Positions 8,228-15,880 of a stretch of DNA of 64,000 nucleotides are shown piece after piece. Every line of letters begins with the position of its first letter. Position 1 is the first letter of the stretch. The position numbers and the translations under genes are program-made. A model generated the notes under the pieces. That model was not told where the DNA came from. It was given only the letters and a program-made list of their open reading frames with translations, and ran no database searches. The stretch comes from Blautia schinkii DSM 10518 (GTDB lineage: Bacteria > Bacillota > Clostridia > Lachnospirales > Lachnospiraceae). The stretch spans positions 23,339 to 87,338 of the forward strand of contig JNKJ01000027.1 in NCBI GenBank assembly GCA_000702025.1, written 5' to 3'.

Positions 8228-8308
8228 ATGAGTATACTGATTCTTGCCTTCCTCGCAACAGCACTTTTCGGGCTTTGCATATTTGAGGAAAAGCTTAAAA
8301 ACGGGTAA
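8228..8308 (+). CDS. Putative 26-residue single-pass membrane peptide
   Basis: A short frame on the plus strand: ATG, a hydrophobic stretch (SILILAFLATALFGLCIF), then a charged tail EEKLKNG and TAA. GGGGTG lies 7 bases before the ATG. It is located in the 270-bp spacer between the two duplication units and is the only frame there with a ribosome site. Composition and size resemble small membrane proteins or type I toxin-like peptides, but no homology can be claimed. Confidence 0.4.
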   Translation: MSILILAFLATALFGLCIFEEKLKNG

Positions 8309-8330
8309 CACTTACTAATTTTTTTCTATA

Positions 8331-8371
8331 CCAAATGGAGGCCGGGAATTTAATCACCGGCCTCCATTTGG
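8331..8371 (-). terminator. Hairpin overlapping the end of exported protein gene, copy 2
   Basis: Same 15-bp arms as at 6895-6935 (8331-8345 and 8357-8371), with the stop codon in the loop. Conservation of the hairpin in both duplicates fits a terminator folded from the 3' end of the coding region. Confidence 0.65.
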
Positions 8372-9156
8372 TTTGCCTCATCTATCTCCTGCAGAAATTT
8401 CTTTTTTTCATCCTCATCCATCTGCTGCATTAATCTCTTCTTAGTACCCTCGCTCATCTCCCGCAATCTTTTCTGCTGTATTTCCTTGCTTTTCTGAAGC
8501 TCCTGCTGATAATTTTCTTCCGACTCATAGAAATTTATCCACAAAGCATACCTGCCTTTTGAGGGCGAAGTTTGAATCGCTCCTCTCTGCACATTACAGT
8601 AACCTTTTGAAAGCGGCACTCCCCATTTCAGTCTACTGTCATCATCCGGCACTTCCAATTCGCTTAATGCCCGGTAAACCTCTTCCTCGTTCTCAAAGCC
8701 ACCATAAAGTTTTGTTCCCAAAACAATCATCTGCTTCCAGTCCTCCCACGCAAAAGGAACCCCATCTAATCCGTGGCCGCCTGACTCTAAAGCCAAACTT
8801 AATTGACGTTTTCCTTCCACAAGCCCACTGGAAACACCACCATAAAAAAATGCTGCCGTAGAATCTTCACTCTGTGTTTTCACCGGATCACAGAATGTAT
8901 AGATGATGCCTTCCACGTCATCTCCTGAAATCTGTTGTATCTCATCCTCTGAAATATCCCAATCTAAACCAAGCTCATCCAAGGCATCATTGACCACATC
9001 CTCCGACAACGGAAACTCAGGTTCAGGCAAACGCTCACCAGAAGTACTGTCGGCAAGTTCTGTATTGGATACTTCTCTGCCGGAATTATCGCTCTGAAAT
9101 CCTGCTAATGATAAAATACAAACTGCTGTCAAAAAAGACAATAAAATTTTTTTCAT
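8350..9156 (-). CDS. Exported hypothetical protein, duplicated copy 2
   Basis: 268 residues, paralogue of the protein at 6914-7735. The signal-like N-terminus MKKILLSFLTAVCILSLAGFQ again has Phe at the lipobox position. It is shorter by five residues near the N-terminus, where copy 1 has an extra TEVTGIEITG-like stretch. The shared core (PEFPLSEDV, GGVSSG, VEGKR, LYGGFE-x-EEVYRALSELEV) may define a lineage-specific family. A TATAAT-type -10 box lies in the upstream region common to both copies. No function is recognised. Confidence 0.75.
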   Translation of the reverse strand: MKKILLSFLTAVCILSLAGFQSDNSGREVSNTELADSTSGERLPEPEFPLSEDVVNDALDELGLDWDISEDEIQQISGDDVEGIIYTFCDPVKTQSEDSTAAFFYGGVSSGLVEGKRQLSLALESGGHGLDGVPFAWEDWKQMIVLGTKLYGGFENEEEVYRALSELEVPDDDSRLKWGVPLSKGYCNVQRGAIQTSPSKGRYALWINFYESEENYQQELQKSKEIQQKRLREMSEGTKKRLMQQMDEDEKKKFLQEIDEANQMEAGD

Positions 9157-9334
9157 ACCTGAACACCTCCTCGTATTGGTATAATAAAGCTATGACTCCA
9201 GTTTCATCCCCCTCTTGCTATATTTAATTATATCATATGTTCAGATATGCCGCCAGAATATATCGCACAAATTCGTTAATATTTCGTAATTCAATTGACA
9301 ATACCACATTATTATCAGCATATTAAATAGAAAT

Positions 9335-9793
9335 TCACATTTTCTTTACCATAACATCATAACACAGAAAATCATCATAATTTGTCACTATCAAATGGAA
9401 TTCCTGTTCCAAATACCCTCTCTTTTGGTAAATCCTCTTCGCCGGCAAGGATGCATCCAACACAATTTCTGAATACTGCCGGGAGATGATTCTCTCCGCA
9501 TAATCAAGCATTTCCCTTCCATAACCGTTTCCCTGGCAATCCGGAAGGACAAACAACCGGTTTATCCCGTTTGCCTTTATCGTAACTGTACCCACAACAT
9601 TCTGATCACCATCAAGGCAAAGAAAAACTCTGTTTTCTTTTATATCATTGATAATATTTTCCTCACTATGGTGTTGAAGAAAAAACTCTACCGCACCGCG
9701 GGGATAGTAGTGGGGATATATTTCAGAGATTGTTGTCTGTGTTATATTTTGTACTGCCTGTAAATCTGATATTTTTGCTTGTTTTATGCTCAT
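9335..9793 (-). CDS. GNAT-family N-acetyltransferase
   Basis: 152 residues with the usual GNAT fold: N-terminal IKQAKISDLQAVQNI, strand GTVTIKANGINRLFV, acetyl-CoA loop LPDCQGNGYGREMLDYAE (Q/RxxGxG/A motif as QGNGYG) and C-terminal ASLPAKRIYQKRGYLEQE. It transfers an acetyl group from acetyl-CoA to an unknown amine substrate in the cytoplasm. Its 3' end belongs to the tandem duplication, and a decayed copy of this end lies at 7914-8052. Confidence 0.88.
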   Translation of the reverse strand: MSIKQAKISDLQAVQNITQTTISEIYPHYYPRGAVEFFLQHHSEENIINDIKENRVFLCLDGDQNVVGTVTIKANGINRLFVLPDCQGNGYGREMLDYAERIISRQYSEIVLDASLPAKRIYQKRGYLEQEFHLIVTNYDDFLCYDVMVKKM

Positions 9794-9950
9794 TAATCCT
9801 TCTCCCTCTATACTATTGGTAACAAAAGCACTTCCTTCAATATTTAGAACTCAGGTGCATTTTACCTCAATTACTAAATAAACGCTACTATTTATTTATG
9901 AAATTTTAATCTTTAAAGCTTTCATTTAAAACTTCGGTCAGACTTCAAAA

Positions 9951-9975
9951 AAAGCCAGCCGTCACAGGCTGACTT
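9951..9975 (-). terminator. Terminator of sigma/anti-sigma operon
   Basis: Minus-strand hairpin GTCAGCC/GGCTGGC (9973-9967 with 9960-9954) followed by a run of T. It lies about 105 bp past the anti-sigma stop at 10080. The rest of the 9794-10079 interval holds A/T-rich sequence with no other feature recognised. Confidence 0.7.
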
Positions 9976-10079
9976 CTTTTACATGAATTAAAATCTGAAG
10001 CAAAAAAATATTATTTGCAGTAGATGTCAAAACAGGGAATACCGACAGTTTGGTTTCTGTCCGGATGGAACACCAGCTG

Positions 10080-11054
10080 TCACCACAACTTGACATTATC
10101 TATATAAATAGAATCGAATGTGTTATTTTGTAAAAATTCTATCACCTCATCCCGCTGTGCATATACACAATAATTTTTACTTGTTAATGTGGTCAGTGTC
10201 TTCGCATCTTCATACGTTTTGGCTAACACTTGGTCATAATAAACCCCACCTTTACCATCACTTAATTGAAGCTGCGACCATACCTCCTTATACTCCAACA
10301 TATTCTGGAGATTTGAAAGATACACCTCGATTAATTCCTGTTCTGTCATTTCGTCCCGTTCATCATCCTCAGCATAGATGGCTCTTGGTCGTGCACTCAA
10401 TCCTCCCTGAAAGTCCACATTGGGCTGATATACTTGGAACCATTCCAACTCTACATTTGCATCTCTTAACTCCTCTATGGATTTCGGTGAGGTATCACTG
10501 AGCGAAAGATAAATCTTTGCTGATTTTGGAAGTTCACTTATTTTTTTTATTACCTCTTCCCGCTCTTCATAATCATCGCTAAATCTTCCTGCATGGACTG
10601 TCATATTGAAATCCGGATCCATGAAATTTTCATAATTTTCAAAATTAATCTCACACCATACATTCGGTGGACCCACAATGAGTGGCTCGGTCAAATCCGC
10701 TACCTGCATTTCAAGCTCATACCTGGCGAATCCTTTTTTCTTAACAGTAAGATCAATTACTTCCCTGTATGGACGTGTTGTTTCGCAATAATCCCGCAGC
10801 ACACCCAGCATTATTTGTTCCGGCTCCTTATTCAGTGTATACGGATCAAAAAACATTTTGTTCATAAGAGGATTGATTACAAGAAACGCTGCTAACACAA
10901 CTGCTGCAACTCCTGCCAGCGTATGCAATACGATTTTGCGGATTCTTTTATTGATGCCTTCAGTTATTTTCTTTTCCAAATCATCCTGCTCCGGCATTTC
11001 ATTTACGAGAGCCTCTAATTCCTTCTCCAGCTTGTCTTCATTCCATTCGCTCAT
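10080..11054 (-). CDS. Anti-sigma factor with Sigma_reg_N / Sigma_reg_C domains
   Basis: 324 residues. An acidic cytoplasmic N-terminus (residues 1-38, LEKELEALVNEMPEQDDLEKKI) leads into one membrane helix (IVLHTLAGVAAVVLAAFLVINPLM) and a long extracytoplasmic part. This arrangement and the C-terminal segments (LPKSAKIYLSLSDTSPKSIEEL and QVLAKTYEDAKTLTTLTSKNYCVYAQRDEVIEFL) match the two-part sigma regulator family, for example YhdL/SigM-type partners. The start ATG directly follows the TAG stop of the upstream sigma gene (no spacer), a strong coupling arrangement. It likely inhibits that sigma factor until an envelope signal is sensed. Confidence 0.85.
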   Translation of the reverse strand: MSEWNEDKLEKELEALVNEMPEQDDLEKKITEGINKRIRKIVLHTLAGVAAVVLAAFLVINPLMNKMFFDPYTLNKEPEQIMLGVLRDYCETTRPYREVIDLTVKKKGFARYELEMQVADLTEPLIVGPPNVWCEINFENYENFMDPDFNMTVHAGRFSDDYEEREEVIKKISELPKSAKIYLSLSDTSPKSIEELRDANVELEWFQVYQPNVDFQGGLSARPRAIYAEDDERDEMTEQELIEVYLSNLQNMLEYKEVWSQLQLSDGKGGVYYDQVLAKTYEDAKTLTTLTSKNYCVYAQRDEVIEFLQNNTFDSIYIDNVKLW

Positions 11055-11546
11055 CTACTTTTCCTCCTTCATTTTTTCTATTAGCTTCTGTTTCGCGCGC
11101 GACCGTATTTTCCTTACACTCTCATTTGTCAAACCATGTAAATTTCCAATCTCGTCATCCTTCAATTGAAAATATACGCTCTCTATCAGTACCTCTTTCA
11201 TCCGGTCCGGCAATTCCTGGATTGCATAAAACAGCAGCCTGCGCTCTTCTTTCTCAATCAAATCTGATAAAATATCTACATCTGAAGCTTTATGTACTAA
11301 GTAGTTCTGTCCCTCATCCAAAACCTCTTTTTTTCTTTTCCTTTGAAGATTCAAAAACTCATTACGCAATACGGTTACCAGCCAATATTTGATGCTTCCT
11401 GTATTTTTATATGATAAGAATGCTTTTACAAATGTTTCCTGTAATAAATCTTCTGCATCCTGCTGATTTCCAGTGAGGGACAGCGCATACAAATACAATG
11501 GCTTATAATAAGTAACATATATCGTCTTCCATTCCTCTTGATACAT
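11055..11546 (-). CDS. ECF-type RNA polymerase sigma factor
   Basis: 163 residues. Region 2: YKPLYLYALSLTGNQQDAEDLLQETFVKAFLSY and IKYWLVTVLRNEFLNLQRK; region 4: LPDRMKEVLIESVYFQLKDDEIGNLHGLTNESVRKIRSRAKQKL. The start follows a GGGGG-type ribosome site. It directly abuts the anti-sigma gene and is the second ECF pair within 6 kb. The 359-bp gap upstream (11547-11905) holds a terminator for the acetyltransferase gene, a CCAATAA/TTATTGG palindrome near 11800 and presumably the promoter; no gene is seen there. Confidence 0.92.
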   Translation of the reverse strand: MYQEEWKTIYVTYYKPLYLYALSLTGNQQDAEDLLQETFVKAFLSYKNTGSIKYWLVTVLRNEFLNLQRKRKKEVLDEGQNYLVHKASDVDILSDLIEKEERRLLFYAIQELPDRMKEVLIESVYFQLKDDEIGNLHGLTNESVRKIRSRAKQKLIEKMKEEK

Positions 11547-11850
11547 CGCAATCCCCCTCTCCTTCTGCTTTACTCCTATATAATTAAAACACGTTTTCTT
11601 TATTTTTGTGACATAATATCTTCAATAAAAACAGACAAATAGCCGGAAGTCCACTATACACAGAACATCACGGCTGTCTTAACCTACAGTAACTATTCTA
11701 TTCAATATTTAAGTGTCAAACTAACAGTGACTGCCAGTTCTAAGGCTAGCTGGTAGCTGGATTGAGCAGCAGTTTCATTATCCAATAATTTTATTGGCTG
11801 GCAGAGCTTTATGTATCGAATTTCCACAAACAGTATTCAGTTAAAATATT

Positions 11851-11884
11851 AAAACAGCGCCCCGCTCTGGAAGAGTAAGGCGCC
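11851..11884 (-). terminator. Terminator of MATE/acetyltransferase operon
   Basis: Minus-strand hairpin: GGCGC (11884-11880 region) pairs with GCGCC (11861-11857), inner CTCT/AGAG also pair, and TGTTTT follows. It lies 22 bp past the acetyltransferase stop. Confidence 0.6.
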
Positions 11885-11905
11885 ATTGTCACATTAATCG
11901 ATGTC

Positions 11906-12520
11906 TTATAGTTGATTCCAATCAATTTTTCTGTCCTTAAAATAATACTCTCTGTCATACTCGTTCACTTCACGCAGGACCTTACACGGATTGCCCACCG
12001 CTACCACATTGGACGGCAGATTCTTTGTCACAACGCTTCCCGCACCTACCACAACATTGTCGCCAATAGTGATACCCGGAAGAATGATCGCACCTGCTCC
12101 AATCCAACAATTTTTACCGATACGCACCGGGGCATTGTACTGATATGACTTTTCCCGCAGTTCCGGAAGAATCGGATGCCCTGCGGTAGCAATCGTCACA
12201 TTTGGGCCAAACATGGTATAATCCCCAACATAAATATGCGTATCATCCACACAGGTGAGGTTAAAATTTGCATAAACATTTTTCCCAAAATGGACATGTG
12301 CGCCGCCCAGGTTGGAGTGAAACGGCGGCTCAATATAACAGTTTTCGCCGATTTCGGCAAACATCTCTTTCAGCAGTGCCTGCCTCCTGCCGCCTTCTGA
12401 GGGCCTGGTCATATTGTATTCATAAAGGCGATCAAGGCATTTCATCTGCCATTCAATAATTTCATCATCACCGGGAAGATAAAGCTCCCCCGTGTGCATT
12501 CTTTCTTTCATTATACTCAT
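11906..12520 (-). CDS. Maltose/galactoside O-acetyltransferase-type enzyme (LbH fold)
   Basis: 204 residues from ATG 12520, selected by AAAGGAG upstream and by the ATGA overlap with the preceding MATE gene. Left-handed beta-helix hexapeptide repeats run through the centre and C-terminus: IGENCYIEPPFHSNLGGAHVHFGKNVYANFNLTCVD (an acceptor-site region), the active-site His in TIATAGHPILPE, then VRIGKNCWIGAGAIILPGITIGDNVVVGAGSVVTKNLP and VAVGNPCKVLRE. These enzymes acetylate hexoses or related sugars with acetyl-CoA. Coupling with an efflux pump suggests joint control, possibly detoxification of non-metabolised sugars or export of acetylated compounds; that link is inference. Confidence 0.9.
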   Translation of the reverse strand: MSIMKERMHTGELYLPGDDEIIEWQMKCLDRLYEYNMTRPSEGGRRQALLKEMFAEIGENCYIEPPFHSNLGGAHVHFGKNVYANFNLTCVDDTHIYVGDYTMFGPNVTIATAGHPILPELREKSYQYNAPVRIGKNCWIGAGAIILPGITIGDNVVVGAGSVVTKNLPSNVVAVGNPCKVLREVNEYDREYYFKDRKIDWNQL

Positions 12521-13944
12521 TGTAAATTCTCCTTTACGGTCAGGTCCTTGACCCATTTATATTTTTTGTAATTCCGGTACACCGCTGGCAGTTTAATGAT
12601 TTCGTCCAGATTGACGATAAAGTAAACAGCAAGCACCGGAAGCTTCAGAACAAAGGCCGCTATCAGTCCAAGCGGAACCGTGACGCACCACAAGGTTATT
12701 ATATCACACCGAAAGCCAAATTGAGAATCCCCACCTGCACAGAAAATCCCTGCAATAGTTGTTCCATTAATGGACTTCCCGATCATATAATAAGAACACA
12801 TGATAAGCATCCACTTCAGATACATATTGGCCGTATCACTCAAATCAGTCACAGCCAGAATAAGGGGACTGAGGGAAAGTAAAATAATCCCCGATATTAC
12901 GCCGCAAAGAACAGATAATTTGCAGAGCTTTCTCCCATACTCCTTCGCAATGTCCAGTCTGCCTGCACCCAAAGCATTTCCCACCATGATACCGCCGCCG
13001 CTTCCAAGACCAAGGCAAAAGCAGGCAACAAGGTTCTTCACAATATTGGCAATGGAATTTGCCGCAACCGCATCCGTTCCCAAATGCCCCATGATTACGG
13101 AATACATAGTGAAACCTATACCCCATACGATTTCATTCCCAAGCACAGGAGCCGTATATTTCCAGAAATCACGGCGGAGCAGGCGACTGCTATGAGTTAT
13201 TTGCGGCTCACAAACCGCTGTACGTTCGGATTTAAAATGCCGGGGCAGCCAGTCACTGCGAATCATGTAACGCAGCCTCAGCTTTACGCGGTCTGGCTTT
13301 CCGGTTTCGAGAATACACCAAACCACCTCGATCAGCCTTGCAAGCACCGTAGCCATCGCTGCACCTGCAATCTCCAATTTGGGAAATCCAAACAGACCGA
13401 AAATAAGAACTGCGTTAAGAAAGATATTCACAACCACGCTCACAGAACTGATCACGCTGGACTTTACCGCTTCTCCCGTATTCTTTAATGTACAGAGATA
13501 GACTTGGGAGATTCCCGTCAGCAAAAATGACAGAGATACCGTCCGCAGATAAACGCTGCCTCCGTCAAGCAGTACTTTTTCATTCGTGAACAGGTGCATG
13601 AGCCTGCTCGGAAAACAAAGCCCCGCAAGAAAGAACAAAAAGGATATACAAGTTGTTATTTTCATTACATAGGCAAATATCCGCTCAACAGAAGCCCTGT
13701 CTTTTTTTCCCCAATACTGTGCTGCCAGCATAGAAAGCCCGATTGTCATGGCAGCAAAAAACAAATTTTCCACAAAGGTCACCTGACTCGCAAGGGATAC
13801 CGCAGACAAGGAATTCTGGGTCAGCATACCAAGCATGAGAGCGTCCGATGCACTGACCAGCGCCAGCATAAACTGCTGAAAGGCTATCGGAAATATAATT
13901 GTTAATAGTTTTTTTGTAAAATCTCGGGACTGTTCCGTTTTCAT
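12517..13944 (-). CDS. MATE-family efflux transporter
   Basis: About 475 residues with twelve predicted membrane helices. The start is either ATG 13944 (preferred) or GTG 13950 two codons earlier. Typical MATE features: N-terminal FPIAFQQFMLALVSASDALMLG, then AAQYWGKKDRASVERIF in the first half, and the second-half counterpart GNALGAGRLDIAKEYGRKL. These proteins export cationic drugs or metabolites using Na+ or H+ gradients. Overlaps the acetyltransferase gene by ATGA. Divergent from the AraC regulator at 14068, which likely controls it. Confidence 0.92.
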   Translation of the reverse strand: MKTEQSRDFTKKLLTIIFPIAFQQFMLALVSASDALMLGMLTQNSLSAVSLASQVTFVENLFFAAMTIGLSMLAAQYWGKKDRASVERIFAYVMKITTCISFLFFLAGLCFPSRLMHLFTNEKVLLDGGSVYLRTVSLSFLLTGISQVYLCTLKNTGEAVKSSVISSVSVVVNIFLNAVLIFGLFGFPKLEIAGAAMATVLARLIEVVWCILETGKPDRVKLRLRYMIRSDWLPRHFKSERTAVCEPQITHSSRLLRRDFWKYTAPVLGNEIVWGIGFTMYSVIMGHLGTDAVAANSIANIVKNLVACFCLGLGSGGGIMVGNALGAGRLDIAKEYGRKLCKLSVLCGVISGIILLSLSPLILAVTDLSDTANMYLKWMLIMCSYYMIGKSINGTTIAGIFCAGGDSQFGFRCDIITLWCVTVPLGLIAAFVLKLPVLAVYFIVNLDEIIKLPAVYRNYKKYKWVKDLTVKENLQ

Positions 13945-14067
13945 TTTCACCTACCTGTTTTCCGCTTGACAGCTTCGGTTTTACTAGATACAATTATACT
14001 GTAAATTTTAAAGTATTTCTATCGTTATCCTGTCATATCTTATAACAATCCTGCGAGGAAATGAATT

Positions 14068-14943
14068 ATGATATATATGGAGCTGAAAGATGACCGTTCT
14101 GAAAAGGTACGGTATGATTACACAGATTACCCGATTTTTATACACAAAGCACTGCTTTCTGATTATATGAATTACGCCGCGCCCACACATTGGCACGATG
14201 ACATTGAATGTATTGCCGTCCTGTCAGGACAAATGCAGTATAATGTCAACGGAGAAATTATCACACTGAAAGAAAATGAAGGTATCATCATCAACACAAG
14301 ACAAATCCACTTCGGCTTTTCAGCAGAAAAAAAAGAATGTGAATTTATCTGTATTCTCTTGCACCCTCTCATTCTATGCTCCAATTCCGCTTATGAGAGG
14401 GACTTTGTACTGCCCGTACTGCATAACCGTAATGCAGCGTTCTTGAAATTAAGTGCTGATACTTCATGGCAAAAAGAAATCATGGATTCGATCAAATATA
14501 TGAATTCTGTCAAAGATGAAAAATCTGCGCCCATAAAGATCCAGAAAGCGTTTCTTAATATATGGATCCTGCTCTACGAGAATATCGCTCCTGAAACCCG
14601 TCCCAAAACACAGAATGCAGATCTTTCGATTCTCAAAAACATGATTGGCTTTATACAGCAGAATTATAAGATGAAGATCTCACTTTCCGATATTGCTGCT
14701 TCAGGAGCCGTAGGGCAGAGCAAATGCTGCCGGCTGTTTGCAAAGTATATCGGTCAAACACCGAATGCCTACCTGACCCGGTATCGGCTCAACAAAAGCA
14801 CAGAGCTTCTGAAAAAAATGGATTCGACAGTCACAGAAATCGCCGCTGCCGTTGGATTTGGCGGAAGCAGCTACTATGCGGAAGCGTTTCGGAAATGGAG
14901 TGGGATAAGTCCTTCGGGATATAGACTTAAGCATAAAAAATAA
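14068..14943 (+). CDS. AraC-family transcriptional regulator
   Basis: 291 residues. N-terminal cupin-type sensor: THWHDDIECIAVLSGQMQYNVNGEIITLKENEGIIINTRQIHFG, a sugar- or metabolite-sensing barrel. C-terminal double helix-turn-helix (about residues 190-288): KMKISLSDIAASGAVGQSKCCRLFAKYIGQTPNAYLTRYRLNKSTELL and VTEIAAAVGFGGSSYYAEAFRKWSGISPSGYR. GAGGA precedes the start; a second in-frame ATG three codons later is possible. Divergent from the MATE operon with a 120-bp intergenic region, so regulation of the pump and acetyltransferase is likely. Confidence 0.92.
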   Translation: MIYMELKDDRSEKVRYDYTDYPIFIHKALLSDYMNYAAPTHWHDDIECIAVLSGQMQYNVNGEIITLKENEGIIINTRQIHFGFSAEKKECEFICILLHPLILCSNSAYERDFVLPVLHNRNAAFLKLSADTSWQKEIMDSIKYMNSVKDEKSAPIKIQKAFLNIWILLYENIAPETRPKTQNADLSILKNMIGFIQQNYKMKISLSDIAASGAVGQSKCCRLFAKYIGQTPNAYLTRYRLNKSTELLKKMDSTVTEIAAAVGFGGSSYYAEAFRKWSGISPSGYRLKHKK

Positions 14944-14978
14944 CGCCCTCACCCTTGCAAAGTGTAGCGTTATTTTTT
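14935..14978 (+). terminator. Terminator of araC-type gene
   Basis: AATAACGC and GCGTTATT arms with a following T-run (GCGTTATTTTTT). The 5' arm includes the stop codon of the AraC-type gene. Confidence 0.8.
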
Positions 14979-15045
14979 AATACATATTACCGTGGTGTCT
15001 AGGTTTCGGTTATTTTGTATACCATAATCACCAAAATTAAGCACT

Positions 15046-15360
15046 CTATCCCTTCAATCGTTTATCAATATCCGACGCACTATACAGCACATCCGTCACT
15101 ATAACTTTTTCGTCGCGTATCACATAAAAAACAGAATAATTATCTACAAGCATTCGTCGAATGCCTCTTGAATGTTCCGGCTCTGAATCCATAACACGAA
15201 AACGCTCCGGCATCATATTCAGTGTTAATATTGCATCTGCAATTCGATTATACTGTCCGATTGCATTTTCCGGTGAAAGAAGTGAAAACGCAATATAATT
15301 GTAAAGCTGTTCCATATCAGCCAGCGCTGCATCTGCAATTTCTACTGTATATTGTGTCAT
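15046..15360 (-). CDS. RelE/ParE-family toxin
   Basis: 104 residues. The pattern VEIADAALADMEQLYNYIAFSLLSPENAIGQYNRIADAILTLNMMPERF-like followed by RRMLVDNYSVFYVIRDEKVIVTDVLYSASDIDKRL matches ParE/RelE toxins, which either block gyrase or cleave mRNA on the ribosome; which one cannot be told. The start overlaps the stop of the antitoxin gene by 4 bp (ATGA), the standard antitoxin-first order. Confidence 0.9.
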   Translation of the reverse strand: MTQYTVEIADAALADMEQLYNYIAFSLLSPENAIGQYNRIADAILTLNMMPERFRVMDSEPEHSRGIRRMLVDNYSVFYVIRDEKVIVTDVLYSASDIDKRLKG

Positions 15361-15665
15361 ACACCATGATTCTCCCTAAACTTTTCAAAAGCATTTGCTG
15401 CATTCTGCACTCTGCCAGCTTCAATATCATCATAACCTTTTTTCAGTTTTGCATGAAGCTGTTCATCTGTCATCAAATCAGCATTAATATCATCCGGCGT
15501 TTTTGGTAATGTAACAGTAAATGGAATGCCTCCCGTCAAGGAAATCTGGTTCAAATAAATATCGATTGCTGTTGACATCGGCACACCAAGTCTCGATAAA
15601 ACCGCCTCCGCACGTTCCTTTACGGTTGGATTAACCCGCAAATTCAATGTAGCTGTTTTTTCCAT
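15357..15665 (-). CDS. RelB/DinJ-family antitoxin
   Basis: 102 residues. The N-terminal ribbon-helix-helix reads EKTATLNLRVNPTVKERAEAVLSRLGVPMSTAIDIYLNQISLTGGIPF, the diagnostic RelB/DinJ pattern; the C-terminal half (MTDEQLHAKLKKGYDDIEAGRVQNA) would wrap the toxin. AGGAGG precedes the ATG at 9 bases. It neutralises the ParE/RelE-type toxin encoded immediately downstream and probably represses the operon through the inverted repeat at 15693-15711. Confidence 0.92.
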   Translation of the reverse strand: MEKTATLNLRVNPTVKERAEAVLSRLGVPMSTAIDIYLNQISLTGGIPFTVTLPKTPDDINADLMTDEQLHAKLKKGYDDIEAGRVQNAANAFEKFRENHGV

Positions 15666-15692
15666 AGCAAAATACCTCCTATCAAGATAATT

Positions 15693-15711
15693 GTAACGTA
15701 AATGTCGTTAC
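15693..15711 (-). promoter_or_regulatory. Inverted repeat upstream of toxin-antitoxin operon
   Basis: GTAACG (15693-15698) and CGTTAC (15706-15711) are perfect 6-bp arms with a 7-bp spacer, 28 bp upstream of the antitoxin start. Ribbon-helix-helix antitoxins bind such repeats for autoregulation; binding here is inferred. Confidence 0.45.
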
Positions 15712-15830
15712 TTTTCAAGAGTTTTGTGAAATACTCTCGATATCAGATTTTTTACTGCATTCAATCCTCGCCCATTTCTAATCCGTTCAGTATTTCGGAA
15801 TACAGTACGCTTCTGGTACACTTAGGCAAA

Positions 15831-15871
15831 AACAAACCCCAATTTTCCTTTATTTTCAAGGAAAACTGGGG
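15831..15871 (-). terminator. Terminator of guaA
   Basis: Minus-strand hairpin CCCCAGTTTTCCTT / AAGGAAAATTGGGG (15871-15858 with 15850-15837, one mismatch), followed by TTTGTTTTTG. It lies 10 bp after the guaA stop. Confidence 0.88.
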
Positions 15872-15880
15872 CTTTGTTCA

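Larger units (their letters stand above)
8322..9475. repeat. Tandem duplication, unit 2
   Basis: Second unit of the duplication described at 6885-8052. Here the acetyltransferase gene at the upstream end is intact, so this is probably the ancestral copy and unit 1 the derived one. Confidence 0.9.

Noticed and set aside
13084..13488. 134-codon plus-strand frame opposite MATE
   Set aside because: Shadow frame of a well-defined transporter gene.
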